From an uncultured Bryobacterales bacterium (GTDB lineage: Bacteria; Acidobacteriota; Terriglobia; Bryobacterales; UBA6623): a DNA stretch of 64,000 nucleotides. Positions 17,832-26,417 of the stretch are shown here, piece after piece. Below the pieces are notes generated by a model, which saw only the letters and a list, made by a program, of their open reading frames with translations, was not told the DNA's origin and did no database searches. The stretch lies in the NCBI GenBank assembly GCA_958295955.1, contig OY282420.1:2804435-2868434 (forward strand), given 5' to 3'. Within the stretch, counting starts at the first letter, position 1, and every line of letters starts with the position of its first letter. A program made the translations under genes and the position numbers.

Positions 17832-18838
17832 TCGCTTTCCTCCCCGGCGGGCGCCGCAGCGGGCTCGGCCGTTTCCGGTTCGGCGGCCGCTTCGCCGCCG
17901 GCCGGCGCCTCGTCGTGAGCGGTCAACTTGAGAAAGATGTCTTCGAGACTCAGCCCCAGGCTCTGCATGGCGTAGAGGCCCCAGCCCAGGTTGACGACGG
18001 TTTCGGCCAGGCGGCGCGGGATATCCGCGTCTTTTTCGGCCTCCACCCGGCAGATCAGCCGGCCGCCGCCGTTCTCGCAGGACACGGCATTGACTCCCGG
18101 AACGTCTCGCAGCCGGCGCAGAACCTCGTCTTCGGGGCCGTCGATTTCGAGTTGCAATGCCTGCGCGCCTTGCAGTTGGGCGGTCAGATTCTGCGGGGTG
18201 TCGTTGGCCTCGATGCGCCCCTCGTTGATGATGATGACGCGGCCGCACGTACTGGAGACCTCCGACAGGATGTGCGTGCTGAGGATGATCGTGTGCTCGC
18301 CGGCCAACGAGCGGATCAATTCGCGGACCTCGATGATCTGCTTGGGGTCCAATCCGGAAGTCGGCTCGTCGAGCACCAGCACGTCGGGGCCGTGAATCAG
18401 CGCCTGCGCCAAGCCGACGCGCTGCCTGTAGCCTTTGGAGAGCTTGCCGATCAGCTTGTCTTTGACGCCCCCGACTGCGGTGCGCTCGATCGCGGAATCG
18501 ATGCGGCGCTCGATGACGCCGGCTTCGATGCCCTTCAACCTGGCGACGAAGCGCAGGTAATCGACGACCTCCATCTCGGGATAGAGGGGCGGCGTCTCCG
18601 GCAGGTAGCCGATGCGCTTCTTGACTTCAATCGGGTCTTTTTGAACGTCGTAGCCGCCAACCGCCGCGGTTCCCTCGGTGGGCGGCAGAAAGCCCGTCAA
18701 AATGCGCATGGTCGTGGTTTTGCCCGCCCCGTTGGGACCGAGAAAACCAACGATTTCGCCTCTCTCGACGTTGAAACTGACGTTCTTGACCGCAGTGGCG
18801 GGACCGTAACGTTTGGTTACGCCTTCAACTTTGATCAT
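17828..18838 (-). CDS. ABC transporter ATP-binding protein (GldA-like)
   Basis: 336 residues; the ATPase of the exporter encoded by the following genes. Walker A GPNGAGKT at residues 34-41, Q-loop TPPLYPEM region, signature LSKGYRQRVGLAQAL, Walker B VLVLDEPTSGLD, and H-loop STHILSE. A C-terminal regulatory extension (~225-310) ends in an unusual Ala/Glu/Pro-rich tail (EAPAGGEAAAEPETAEPAAA). The start is taken at the ATG beginning MIKVEGVTKRYG; the frame is open 31 codons further up but without a typical ABC start. First gene of the four-gene operon. Confidence 0.93.
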   Translation of the reverse strand: MIKVEGVTKRYGPATAVKNVSFNVERGEIVGFLGPNGAGKTTTMRILTGFLPPTEGTAAVGGYDVQKDPIEVKKRIGYLPETPPLYPEMEVVDYLRFVARLKGIEAGVIERRIDSAIERTAVGGVKDKLIGKLSKGYRQRVGLAQALIHGPDVLVLDEPTSGLDPKQIIEVRELIRSLAGEHTIILSTHILSEVSSTCGRVIIINEGRIEANDTPQNLTAQLQGAQALQLEIDGPEDEVLRRLRDVPGVNAVSCENGGGRLICRVEAEKDADIPRRLAETVVNLGWGLYAMQSLGLSLEDIFLKLTAHDEAPAGGEAAAEPETAEPAAAPAGEESE

Positions 18839-18961
18839 AGGACTTGCTTTGTTTGAGTTCTGAGTGGTGAAGCCGGGAGCGGAGAGCCTGAAAAACTCTC
18901 TCCGCCCGGTAAGAAAACAATTATCGCACAAGGGCGGCTGCTGTCAATGGGCGCGCAGTCT

Positions 18962-19552
18962 TCATGGGCGGTGATGCTTGTGCTTGTCGAGCGCATCGTA
19001 AACGGCCCGCTCGGGGATGAAGCAGCCGACGGCCTGAGTTTTCGGGTTGGCGACCGGCTTGCCGGCCAGGACGGCATCCAGCGCATCGCGCAGATCGTGG
19101 ACGGTGACCATGCGCCGCGGCTTGCCCAGGGCGGCATAGAAGTTGTTGATGCGGCCCCGGTAGAGCGCCGCGCCGGCGGGCGACAGCAGCGCCGCTTCGG
19201 GCGTGACCTCGGCGCCGAGCAACTCGACCAGCTTATGCTCGGTGTCGTGGATCGCCGGGCAGCAGGCGTGGCCGTAGTCGGCCAGATGCTTGCGGATGGC
19301 CTCCAACGGCAGCGTGGGGTCGATGTAAACGAGATAGCAGCCGACGCCTTGCGCGGCGTACTCAGCGCAGATGCGGTTGATTTCCGGGGCGTACTGGTTC
19401 GAGATCGGGCAATCGTTGGTGACGAAGTACAAAACGTTCGCCCGCTTCGACGAAGCATCGAGCAAGTCGTGCGTCTTGCCGTCGATGTCGGTCAGGGGAA
19501 CCGCCGCGCAAACCGCGCCGCAGGCAGTGAGCAATAGCGCCGCCAATCGCAT
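18962..19552 (-). CDS. Exported redoxin/thioredoxin-fold protein
   Basis: 196 residues with a signal peptide (MRLAALLLTACGAVCA) and a thioredoxin-like fold. The active-site region is NDCPISNQYAPEI (Cys48) without a CxxC pair, which is the pattern of the large redoxin group found next to cytochrome and copper proteins in Planctomycetota and Acidobacteriota. Likely periplasmic peroxidase or thiol-handling protein; the resolving cysteine is uncertain (CC at ~97-98 is a candidate). About 55 bases downstream of the CbiO-type ATPase gene, same strand. Confidence 0.78.
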   Translation of the reverse strand: MRLAALLLTACGAVCAAVPLTDIDGKTHDLLDASSKRANVLYFVTNDCPISNQYAPEINRICAEYAAQGVGCYLVYIDPTLPLEAIRKHLADYGHACCPAIHDTEHKLVELLGAEVTPEAALLSPAGAALYRGRINNFYAALGKPRRMVTVHDLRDALDAVLAGKPVANPKTQAVGCFIPERAVYDALDKHKHHRP

Positions 19553-19606
19553 ACCTATACATATTAAGACGAATCGGCGCGCCGTTTCGTTGCGCCGCCC
19601 GGCCCG

Positions 19607-20305
19607 TCAGCCCCACGAAAACCGCTCCGCCACGGCTCTTACGGAGCCCTCGCCGACGATGCGGCCCCGCTCGAAGAACACCGCGCGCGAGGCCAAGCTC
19701 GCGGCCAGGCCGACGTCGTGCGTGACGAGAATCTTGGCTTGGGGCAGTTTCCGCAAGGTGGCCACCAATGCCCGTTTGGCCTGCGGGTCGAGAAACGTCG
19801 CGGGTTCGTCGAGCAAGAGCGCTTCGGGGTCCATGGCCAGCACCCCGGCCAGCGCGGCGCGGCGCTTCTGGCCGGCGCTGAGGCGGTGGGGAGCGCGTTG
19901 GCGGCACTCCGACAAATCGACGGCGGCAAGACAGCGTTCGACCCGCCGCCGGACTTCATCGTTCTCCAGTCCCATGCTCAGCGGGGCGAAAGCGACATCC
20001 TCCTCGACCGTCGGCATGAACAACTGGTCGTCCGAATCCTGAAAGAGCATGCTCACCCGCCGGCGGACGGCCGGCAGGTTCTCTTTCGTCAGTTCCATGC
20101 CGCAGACCGTGACGGCGCCCCGGCCCCGCAGCAAACCCACCAGATGGTTGAGGAAAGTCGTTTTCCCGGAACCGTTCGCGCCGAACGCCGCGACCGTCTC
20201 GCCTGCCCGCAGCACGAAGTTCACGCCGCGCAGCGCCTCGACGCCGCCGGCGTAGGCATAGTGCAGATCGCGCACCTCGATAACCGCCGCGGGCACTCTG
20301 CCCAT
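19607..20305 (-). CDS. Energy-coupling-factor/cobalt-type ABC ATPase (CbiO-like), without its permease genes
   Basis: 232 residues. Compact ABC ATPase of the ECF/CbiO class: Walker A GANGSGKT, the CbiO hallmark [20 protein letters not shown], signature [17 protein letters not shown], Walker [12 protein letters not shown] and H-loop VTHD. Such proteins energise vitamin or Co/Ni uptake together with CbiQ/EcfT and a substrate-binding membrane protein, none of which is encoded nearby. Start: ATG at 20305 has AGGCGG five bases before it; TTG at 20320 and GTG at 20296 are alternatives. Divergent from the sulfatase gene. Confidence 0.88.
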   Translation of the reverse strand: MGRVPAAVIEVRDLHYAYAGGVEALRGVNFVLRAGETVAAFGANGSGKTTFLNHLVGLLRGRGAVTVCGMELTKENLPAVRRRVSMLFQDSDDQLFMPTVEEDVAFAPLSMGLENDEVRRRVERCLAAVDLSECRQRAPHRLSAGQKRRAALAGVLAMDPEALLLDEPATFLDPQAKRALVATLRKLPQAKILVTHDVGLAASLASRAVFFERGRIVGEGSVRAVAERFSWG

Positions 20306-20343
20306 TCTATCCGCCTGCAATCCGCTACAATGTTCTCGTCGTT

Positions 20344-21888
20344 ATGCCTTGTCTGTCACTGTACCGCCCGGCAGCGCTGTTCTTCGCGCTCGCCTCGTTC
20401 CCGTCCGCCGCGGCAGAGCGGCCGAACATCGTCTTCGTGTTCAGCGACGACCACGCCTATCAGGCGGTGGGCGCCTACGGGTCGATGATCAACCGCACGC
20501 CGAACATCGACCGTCTCGCCCGCGAGGGCATGCGTTTCGACCGGGCGCTGGTGACCAATTCGATCTGCGCGCCGAGCCGCGCGGTCATCCTCACCGGCAA
20601 GTACAGCCACCTCAACGGCGTGCTCGACAACCGCCTGGTGTTCGACGGCGCGCAGCAGACGTTTCCGAAACTGCTGCAGGCGGCCGGATACGAGACCGCC
20701 GTTTTCGGCAAGTGGCATCTCAAAAGCGCGCCGACGGGCTTCGACCACTGGGAAGTGCTGCCCGGCCAGGGCGCTTATTACAACCCCGACATGCGCATCG
20801 GGCCGGACGACAAGCGCCGCCGGCATACCGGCTACGTCACCGACATCGTCACCGACCTCTCGCTGGACTGGCTGAAAAACCGCCGCGACCCCGACAAGCC
20901 GTTCCTGCTGATGAGCCAGCACAAGGCGCCGCACCGCAACTGGATGCCCGGTCCCGAGCATCTTGCGCTCTACGACGGCGAGCACGTCTGGGAGCCGCCC
21001 ACGCTTTTCGACGATTATTCCGGGCGCGCTTCCCCCGCGGCCGCCAACCTGATGGAGATCGGCCGCCACATGACCGACGCCGGCGACCTCAAGGCGCCGC
21101 CGCCGGACGCCCCCTCAAATGACCGCGGCATGCGCCAATGGACGAACAGCTACGGCCGCCTCAACGCGGCGCAAAAAGCCGTCTGGGACGCCGCCTACGG
21201 ACCGAAAAACAAAGCCTTCCGCGAGGCCGGCCTGCAGGGTAAAGACCTGCTGCGCTGGAAGTACCAGCGCTATATCAAAGACTACCTGCGCTGCATCGCT
21301 TCAGTGGACGACAACTTCGGCCGCCTGCTGCGCTACCTCGACGAGTCCGGCTTGGCCGCCAACACCATCGTCATCTACAACTCCGACCAGGGCTTCTATC
21401 TGGGCGAGCACGGCTGGTTCGACAAGCGCTGGATGTACAAGGAATCGCTGCGGACGCCGCTGCTGGCGCGCTGGCCCGGCGTCATCGCGCCCGGCTCGAC
21501 AAACCGCGACTTGGTGTCGAACCTCGACCTCGCCGAGACCTTTCTGGAGATCGCGGGCGTCGCAGTCCCGCCCGACATGCAGGGCCGCAGCCTGGTTCCC
21601 GTCATGAAGGGCGAGACGCCCCAAGACTGGCGCAAGACGTTTTACTACCACTATTACGAGAGCATGACGGCGCACGGGGTGCCGGCGCACGAAGGCGTGC
21701 GCAACGCCCGCTACAAGCTGATCCGCTTTTACGAGAGCAACGAATGGGAGTTGTTCGACACCGAGGCCGACCCGAGCGAGCTCGACAGCATCTACGGCGA
21801 GAAAGGCAGCGAAAAGATCGCCGCCGCGCTCAAGGCCGAGCTCAAGCGCCTGCGGGCGCTGTACCGCGTCGCCGAGCCGCCTCTGTAG
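20344..21888 (+). CDS. Secreted sulfatase (Cys-type, formylglycine-dependent)
   Basis: 514 residues. Signal peptide (~1-24), then the alkaline-phosphatase-like sulfatase fold: [14 protein letters not shown] (two metal-binding Asp), the modification motif CAPSR at residues 75-79 whose Cys becomes formylglycine, GKWHL, and [20 protein letters not shown] near the second metal site. C-terminal [10 protein letters not shown]-like segment ([16 protein letters not shown]) is typical. Hydrolyses sulfate esters, probably on polysaccharides, in the periplasm or outside. The maturation enzyme is not encoded in the window. Start chosen at the ATG that gives an intact signal peptide. Confidence 0.92.
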   Translation: MPCLSLYRPAALFFALASFPSAAAERPNIVFVFSDDHAYQAVGAYGSMINRTPNIDRLAREGMRFDRALVTNSICAPSRAVILTGKYSHLNGVLDNRLVFDGAQQTFPKLLQAAGYETAVFGKWHLKSAPTGFDHWEVLPGQGAYYNPDMRIGPDDKRRRHTGYVTDIVTDLSLDWLKNRRDPDKPFLLMSQHKAPHRNWMPGPEHLALYDGEHVWEPPTLFDDYSGRASPAAANLMEIGRHMTDAGDLKAPPPDAPSNDRGMRQWTNSYGRLNAAQKAVWDAAYGPKNKAFREAGLQGKDLLRWKYQRYIKDYLRCIASVDDNFGRLLRYLDESGLAANTIVIYNSDQGFYLGEHGWFDKRWMYKESLRTPLLARWPGVIAPGSTNRDLVSNLDLAETFLEIAGVAVPPDMQGRSLVPVMKGETPQDWRKTFYYHYYESMTAHGVPAHEGVRNARYKLIRFYESNEWELFDTEADPSELDSIYGEKGSEKIAAALKAELKRLRALYRVAEPPL

Positions 21889-21937
21889 CGGCGCCCCGGC
21901 ATCGACCCGGCCCGCCGGAGTCCCTGGCGGAACGGAT

Positions 21938-22096
21938 TCACTGCCGCACCGTCAAGCGTACGCCTGCTTGCGGCCTCATGCCGTCGACCTCGGCGGTCAA
22001 GAGCGCGTCGCCGGCGGCAACCGCGGGTACGGTCACGGCAAGCCGATACAGTCCGGGAGCGCCCGGCGCGGCGTTGTTGCCGCAGTTCCGCATCCT
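21938..22096 (-). pseudogene. Remnant of a TIGR03437-type C-terminal domain
   Basis: A 52-codon minus-strand frame closed by a stop at both ends encodes NNAAPGAPGLYRLAVTVPAV, then a GDALLTAEVDG segment and a terminal VRLTVRQ. This is the signature end of the TIGR03437 domain that terminates many large secreted proteins in Solibacter relatives. Everything upstream of about codon 7 is missing, so this is the stump of a deleted gene. The rest of the 21889-22287 gap contains nothing recognisable apart from the ribosome-binding site of the next gene. Confidence 0.6.
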
Positions 22097-22287
22097 TTAC
22101 GGAAGATTTACAAGCCGGCCGCCGAGACGCCTCTGCAGCGGTCCGCGGCGCAAGTCCCGCGGCCGGCAGACGGGTTTTAACAACTCTTTTACAAGCGGTT
22201 GTTGACGCAGCCTGCGCGGCGGCATTAGCCTTTCCACGCCGGCGGGGATGCCCCGGGGTCCCGTCATGGCGCAGGAGGGCGAGTCTC

Positions 22288-25200
22288 ATGAAATGCAAGG
22301 CGAGGAATTCCAACGCGGGCCGGCAGCCCGGCTTTTGCAGAGCCGCGCTGGCGGCGCTGCTGATTCCGGCGGCGGCTTGGGCGCAGGGCGCGGGCGGCCT
22401 CATCAACGGCACGGTGACCGACGCGAGCGGGGCGGTCATCCCCGGCGCGACGGTCGAGATCGTCAACGCCGAAACCGGCGTCGTGACGACCGCCGAAACC
22501 GGCGTGAACGGCGTGTACTACATGCCCAACATGCCTATCGGCGAGTACGACATCGCCGCCGAGTCCGACGGCTTCAAGCGCGCCGAGGTCAAGGGTCTGC
22601 GTCTGAACGTCGCTTCGGAGATTCAGCAATCGTTCGCGCTGGAGATCGGCGCCGTCTCCGAGGTCGTCGAGGTGAACGCGGCGCAAGTGCAGGTGCAGAC
22701 GACTTCCGGGTCGGTCGGCTCGGCCGTTCAGATCGAGCAGATGGTGGAGTTGCCGCTGGCGGGCCGCAACATCTTCAACCTCGTCAACCTCGTCCCCGGC
22801 GCCTACCGCTCCCGCAACGGCAACATCTCCATCGGCGGGGGGCGCACCCGTTCCGCCGGCTCGTACCTCGACGGCATCAACAACACGCGCGGCGGCCTGG
22901 GCGTGCAGAATATCGAAATGACGCCGCCCATCGACTCCATGCACGAGTTCAAGGTGGAGGTCAACTCGATGGGCGCCGAGTACGGGCGCAGCTCCGCCGG
23001 CGTGGTCATGGCCACCACCAGGAACGGCACCAACGCGTTTCACGGCACAGCCTATCACTTCGTGCGCAACGACGTCTTCGACGCGATCGGCTGGAACCAG
23101 GACACCAAGCCCGTCTTGCGCCGCAATCAGGGCGGCTTCTCGCTGGGCGGCCCCGTGGCCAAGAACAAGACATTCTTCTTCGTCAACAGCGACCTGTTCC
23201 TCAACCCGCGGACCGTGAACCGCATCCGCAGCGTCGGCCGGAACGAGTACCGCACCGGCGATTTCTCGCGAGCCTTTCAGAACCGGCAGGGCAGGCCGGT
23301 GCTGATGCCGATCCACGATCCCCTGACGCGCAAGGCCGGCACGTTCACCAGGCCGCGCCTTTCCGACCCTTTCCCCAACAACACGATTCCTATGGACCGG
23401 TTCGACCCGGTCGCCGTGGCCGCCTTCGGCTACCTGCCGGAGCAGAACCGGACGCCGAACAACGTCAACAACCTTGCCGGCAACTGGCACGAACTGGTCA
23501 GGCTCTCGACCACGCGCACCTACAACACGTTCCGCGTCGATCATAACTACACGCAAAAGTGGCGCACCTTCCTGCGCACGATCATCAGCGACAACCGCGT
23601 GAACAACAACTACTCGCAGGGGTACGGCGTGGCCGACCCCAACGGAGCCAACAACAGGCAGCGCCGCCAGAACTGGGGACTGAACAACACCTACACCTTC
23701 AGCCCGACGTTCTTCGTAGCGGCGCTGGTGGGCTTCAACCGCGTGTACATCAACAACAGGCAGGGCGACTGCTGCGAGACCAACTACGGCCAATTGCTCG
23801 GACTCCCCGGCCTGGAGAAGGGCGGCGAATCGTTTCCGCGCTTCAGCTTCAACGGACGCATTCCGATGACCAACATAGGCGGCGGCTACGCGAAACGCAT
23901 CGCCGCCTTCACCAACTTCGACTACGAGGCGAATTTCACCAGAATCCAGGGCGACCACACGATGAAGTTCGGCGGGAAATACACGTCGTTTCAGGGCAAC
24001 GAGCTGGCCCGGCCGCAGCCCTCGGGGAATTGGAACGCGAACAACGGGGGCTTCACGAGGAAGTGGCCCGCGAGGGGCGGCGGCAACGTCAACACGGGCA
24101 TCCCCATGGCCGATTTCCTGCTGGGGCACGTCTGGAACCTCGATGCGCGGATTGCGGCGCCGATCGGCAAGCGCATCAAGTATTGGTCGGGATACTTCCA
24201 GGACGACTGGAGGGTGACCCCGCGGCTGACGCTGAACGTCGGCGTCCGCTACGAGACCGAGACGCCGATCTACGAGGTCGGGGGCCGCATGAACGGATTC
24301 TGCGAATTCTGCGCGCACCCGCTGGCGGGGCAGAACGGCATTCCCGAAGGGGCGATCGGCAAGGTTCTCTTTCCCAATCGGGACGGGACGGGCAAGTATC
24401 TCTGGGATTGGGACAAGAACAACATCGCGCCGCGTTTCGGCTTCGCCTACCGGCTCAAGCGGGACTCTTCGATGGTGCTGCGCGGCGGGTTCGGCATCTT
24501 CTACGGCAATCCCTACGACCGCAACTCGATCCAGCCGGGGCGCGCCGGGTTCGACAATATCTTCCGCCGCCGCGGCGGGTTCAACTCGTATCTGCGGAAC
24601 GGCTTGCCGTCCGGCGCGCTGGACGATATTCCGGAAGAGGAATTGAACGGCGGCTTCGGCGCGGTCGGCACGCGCTTCCCCACTTCGACGATCCAATACT
24701 GGAACCAGGCGCGCGAGATGCCCTACTCACAGAACTTCAACCTGACGCTGCAGATGCGCTGGAAGGACGTGCTCTGGGAGTTCGGGTTCCTGGGAGCGCT
24801 GGCGCGCCACCAAGCGTACAACAACATCAACGTCAATCAGATACACCCGGACGACTTGGCGGCGGCGAACGCCCCCGGGGTCAACGACGCGATGAAGGAG
24901 CGATTGTTCCTGCCCTGGACGGCTTGGGAAGGCTCGATAGACCAGATACAGTTGATGTCGCCGAACTGGGGCATCTCCAACTTTTACGCCGCGACATTCA
25001 AGTCGGAGAAGCGCTACCAGAACGGTATGGGCTGGACGATCGCCTATACCCATACGCAGTGGATCGATAACATCCGCTTCATCGGCAACGGCGACACGTT
25101 CGGCAACAATCACTATCCGCAGACCGTTTACGACATCAGGAACGAGCGGTCGAGCTCCGGCAGCCGCCTGCCGCACCGCGTGGTGCTGGCGCCGATCTAC

Positions 25201-25746
25201 GACCTTCCTTTCGGCCGCGGCCGCCGTTGGGGCAAGCAGTGGCCCAAGGCGCTCAACGCGGTCGCCGGCGGCTGGCAGGTCTCGTCGATCGGCACCATAC
25301 AGAGCGGCGGCTTCGTCGGGGCCACCGTCAACGGAGGCGGGAACATCAAGGGAGACCTGACGGCAGGTCATGTGCTGCGCCCCAATCTGACAGGCGCACC
25401 GTTCGAGTCCCCGCGGCAAAGCGAGCCGGCGGACGGCGTAACCGGGTTGTACTGGCTCAATCCGGACGCCTTCGAAATTCCGGATCGCTTCACGCTGGGC
25501 AACGCCTCCCGCAATCTGCCGGGCATTCGCGGGCCTTGGCTTTTCGATATGGACATGCTGCTGGCCAAGAACTTCTGGTGGAAAGAAAGAGTGAAGGTGC
25601 AGTTGCGTGCGGAAGTGTTCAGCATGACCAACACGCCGCAGTTCGCCCTCCCCAATTCGTCGGTCGGCAGCGGCAATTTCGGCATCGTGACGGGCGTGAA
25701 TGGCGGCCGCCGCGTCATGGAGTTCGGCTTCCGAGTCACGTTTTAG
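22288..25746 (+). CDS. Oar-like TonB-dependent outer-membrane receptor with N-terminal carboxypeptidase-regulatory-like domain
   Basis: 1152 residues. A strong AGGAGG lies at 22273-22278, nine bases before the ATG. Signal peptide ends near AAWAQ (~34); a carboxypeptidase-regulatory-like domain follows (~38-125: GLINGTVTDASGAVIPGATV), then a plug (~130-260: YLDGINNTRGGLG, VNSMGAEYGRSSAGV), then a long barrel with many aromatic strand ends and the C-terminus GFRVTF. Same architecture as the gene at 2309-5425 but clearly different in sequence, so an old paralog. Likely imports or binds large organic ligands; the flanking sulfatases suggest sulfated glycans, which is inference only. Confidence 0.9.
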   Translation: MKCKARNSNAGRQPGFCRAALAALLIPAAAWAQGAGGLINGTVTDASGAVIPGATVEIVNAETGVVTTAETGVNGVYYMPNMPIGEYDIAAESDGFKRAEVKGLRLNVASEIQQSFALEIGAVSEVVEVNAAQVQVQTTSGSVGSAVQIEQMVELPLAGRNIFNLVNLVPGAYRSRNGNISIGGGRTRSAGSYLDGINNTRGGLGVQNIEMTPPIDSMHEFKVEVNSMGAEYGRSSAGVVMATTRNGTNAFHGTAYHFVRNDVFDAIGWNQDTKPVLRRNQGGFSLGGPVAKNKTFFFVNSDLFLNPRTVNRIRSVGRNEYRTGDFSRAFQNRQGRPVLMPIHDPLTRKAGTFTRPRLSDPFPNNTIPMDRFDPVAVAAFGYLPEQNRTPNNVNNLAGNWHELVRLSTTRTYNTFRVDHNYTQKWRTFLRTIISDNRVNNNYSQGYGVADPNGANNRQRRQNWGLNNTYTFSPTFFVAALVGFNRVYINNRQGDCCETNYGQLLGLPGLEKGGESFPRFSFNGRIPMTNIGGGYAKRIAAFTNFDYEANFTRIQGDHTMKFGGKYTSFQGNELARPQPSGNWNANNGGFTRKWPARGGGNVNTGIPMADFLLGHVWNLDARIAAPIGKRIKYWSGYFQDDWRVTPRLTLNVGVRYETETPIYEVGGRMNGFCEFCAHPLAGQNGIPEGAIGKVLFPNRDGTGKYLWDWDKNNIAPRFGFAYRLKRDSSMVLRGGFGIFYGNPYDRNSIQPGRAGFDNIFRRRGGFNSYLRNGLPSGALDDIPEEELNGGFGAVGTRFPTSTIQYWNQAREMPYSQNFNLTLQMRWKDVLWEFGFLGALARHQAYNNINVNQIHPDDLAAANAPGVNDAMKERLFLPWTAWEGSIDQIQLMSPNWGISNFYAATFKSEKRYQNGMGWTIAYTHTQWIDNIRFIGNGDTFGNNHYPQTVYDIRNERSSSGSRLPHRVVLAPIYDLPFGRGRRWGKQWPKALNAVAGGWQVSSIGTIQSGGFVGATVNGGGNIKGDLTAGHVLRPNLTGAPFESPRQSEPADGVTGLYWLNPDAFEIPDRFTLGNASRNLPGIRGPWLFDMDMLLAKNFWWKERVKVQLRAEVFSMTNTPQFALPNSSVGSGNFGIVTGVNGGRRVMEFGFRVTF

Positions 25747-25837
25747 CGGGTAATGAATCGTGGAGTGCGGATAGCCGGACCGTTGGAGTAGGCAATGGGT
25801 TCGGAGTAACCGCGGCAATGCCCTGATCGCTTGCTTC

Positions 25838-25858
25838 TTGTAGTCGCATTGGCTACAA
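25838..25858. promoter_or_regulatory. Inverted repeat, likely HigA operator
   Basis: TTGTAG, nine bases, CTACAA: a perfect 6-base inverted repeat just upstream of the decayed higB. HigA antitoxins bind short palindromes of this kind to repress their own operon; assignment rests on position and symmetry. Confidence 0.5.
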
Positions 25859-25988
25859 AAACTGTAGCGGCGATCAAGGGATTCAAGAGCAAGGCGCTGA
25901 AGCGGTTGGCGCAAAAAGGCGACCGCCGCGGCGTGTCTCCGCAGAGCGAATCGACGACATCCCGGCCGCGCTGGACAGCGACAACCCG
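25849..25988 (+). pseudogene. higB: Decayed HigB-type (RelE superfamily) toxin fragment
   Basis: Translation gives IKGFKSKALKRLAQKGDRRG followed by VSPQ, the usual N-terminal helix-turn of RelE/HigB toxins; after PQ the frame changes and continues as RIDDIPAALDSDNP in the frame of the downstream antitoxin. The remaining toxin body (the GDR-W-R-F core and terminal YH) is absent. So the toxin carries both a frameshift and a large deletion joining its first third to the antitoxin region. No good start codon is left (TTG at 25849 is the only one). Almost certainly inactive. Confidence 0.6.
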
Positions 25989-26033
25989 ATGAAACTTCTT
26001 TCGCCGCGCACCTACAAGCCGATGATTGCCGGC

Positions 26034-26378
26034 ATGAAGGATACGGATTGGCTGCGCCAAAACCCGCCGCATCCGGGGCGCTTTTTCAAACGCAGCGTAC
26101 TTGACGCCTGGGAAGACTACCCCGGCATGACGCTCACGGCGGCGGCGCGCGCGTTAGGCGTCAACCGCGTCACGCTGAATCGTGTCGTTCACGGACAGCG
26201 GCCCATCACGCTGAACTTGGCGATGAAGATGGAAGCGGCCGGCTGGGCCACTGCCGACGCGTGGGTAGAGCTTCAAGCGAAGTACGACATCGCGCAAGCG
26301 CGCAAGCGGTTGAATCAGCCCCTCGCGGCGGCCCCTGCCGAGCAACGCGTTAAGCGGCTGATGGCGGAAGCGGCATAG
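26034..26378 (+). CDS. higA: HigA-family antitoxin (Xre-type HTH)
   Basis: 114 residues from the ATG at 26034 (MKDTDW). It shows the HigA consensus: NPPHPGRFFKRSVLDAWE, HTH at about 30-60 (TLTAAARALGVNRVTLNRVV), GQRPITLNLAMKMEAAGWA, and the WVELQAKYDIAQAR ending. A second ATG at 25989 in the same frame would add 15 residues that I attribute to remnants of the toxin. The cognate toxin just upstream is broken, leaving an orphan antitoxin that could still act as repressor or neutralise related toxins. Confidence 0.85.
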   Translation: MKDTDWLRQNPPHPGRFFKRSVLDAWEDYPGMTLTAAARALGVNRVTLNRVVHGQRPITLNLAMKMEAAGWATADAWVELQAKYDIAQARKRLNQPLAAAPAEQRVKRLMAEAA

Positions 26379-26417
26379 AACGCCGGAGAGTCCGCGTCGG
26401 ACCGCGGCAGCGGGCGG

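Noticed and set aside
22264-24696. 810-codon open frame on the minus strand
   Set aside because: It lies opposite the large receptor gene; its translation is rich in Arg, Ala, Val and His with no domain pattern, as expected from the complement of a GC-rich gene.
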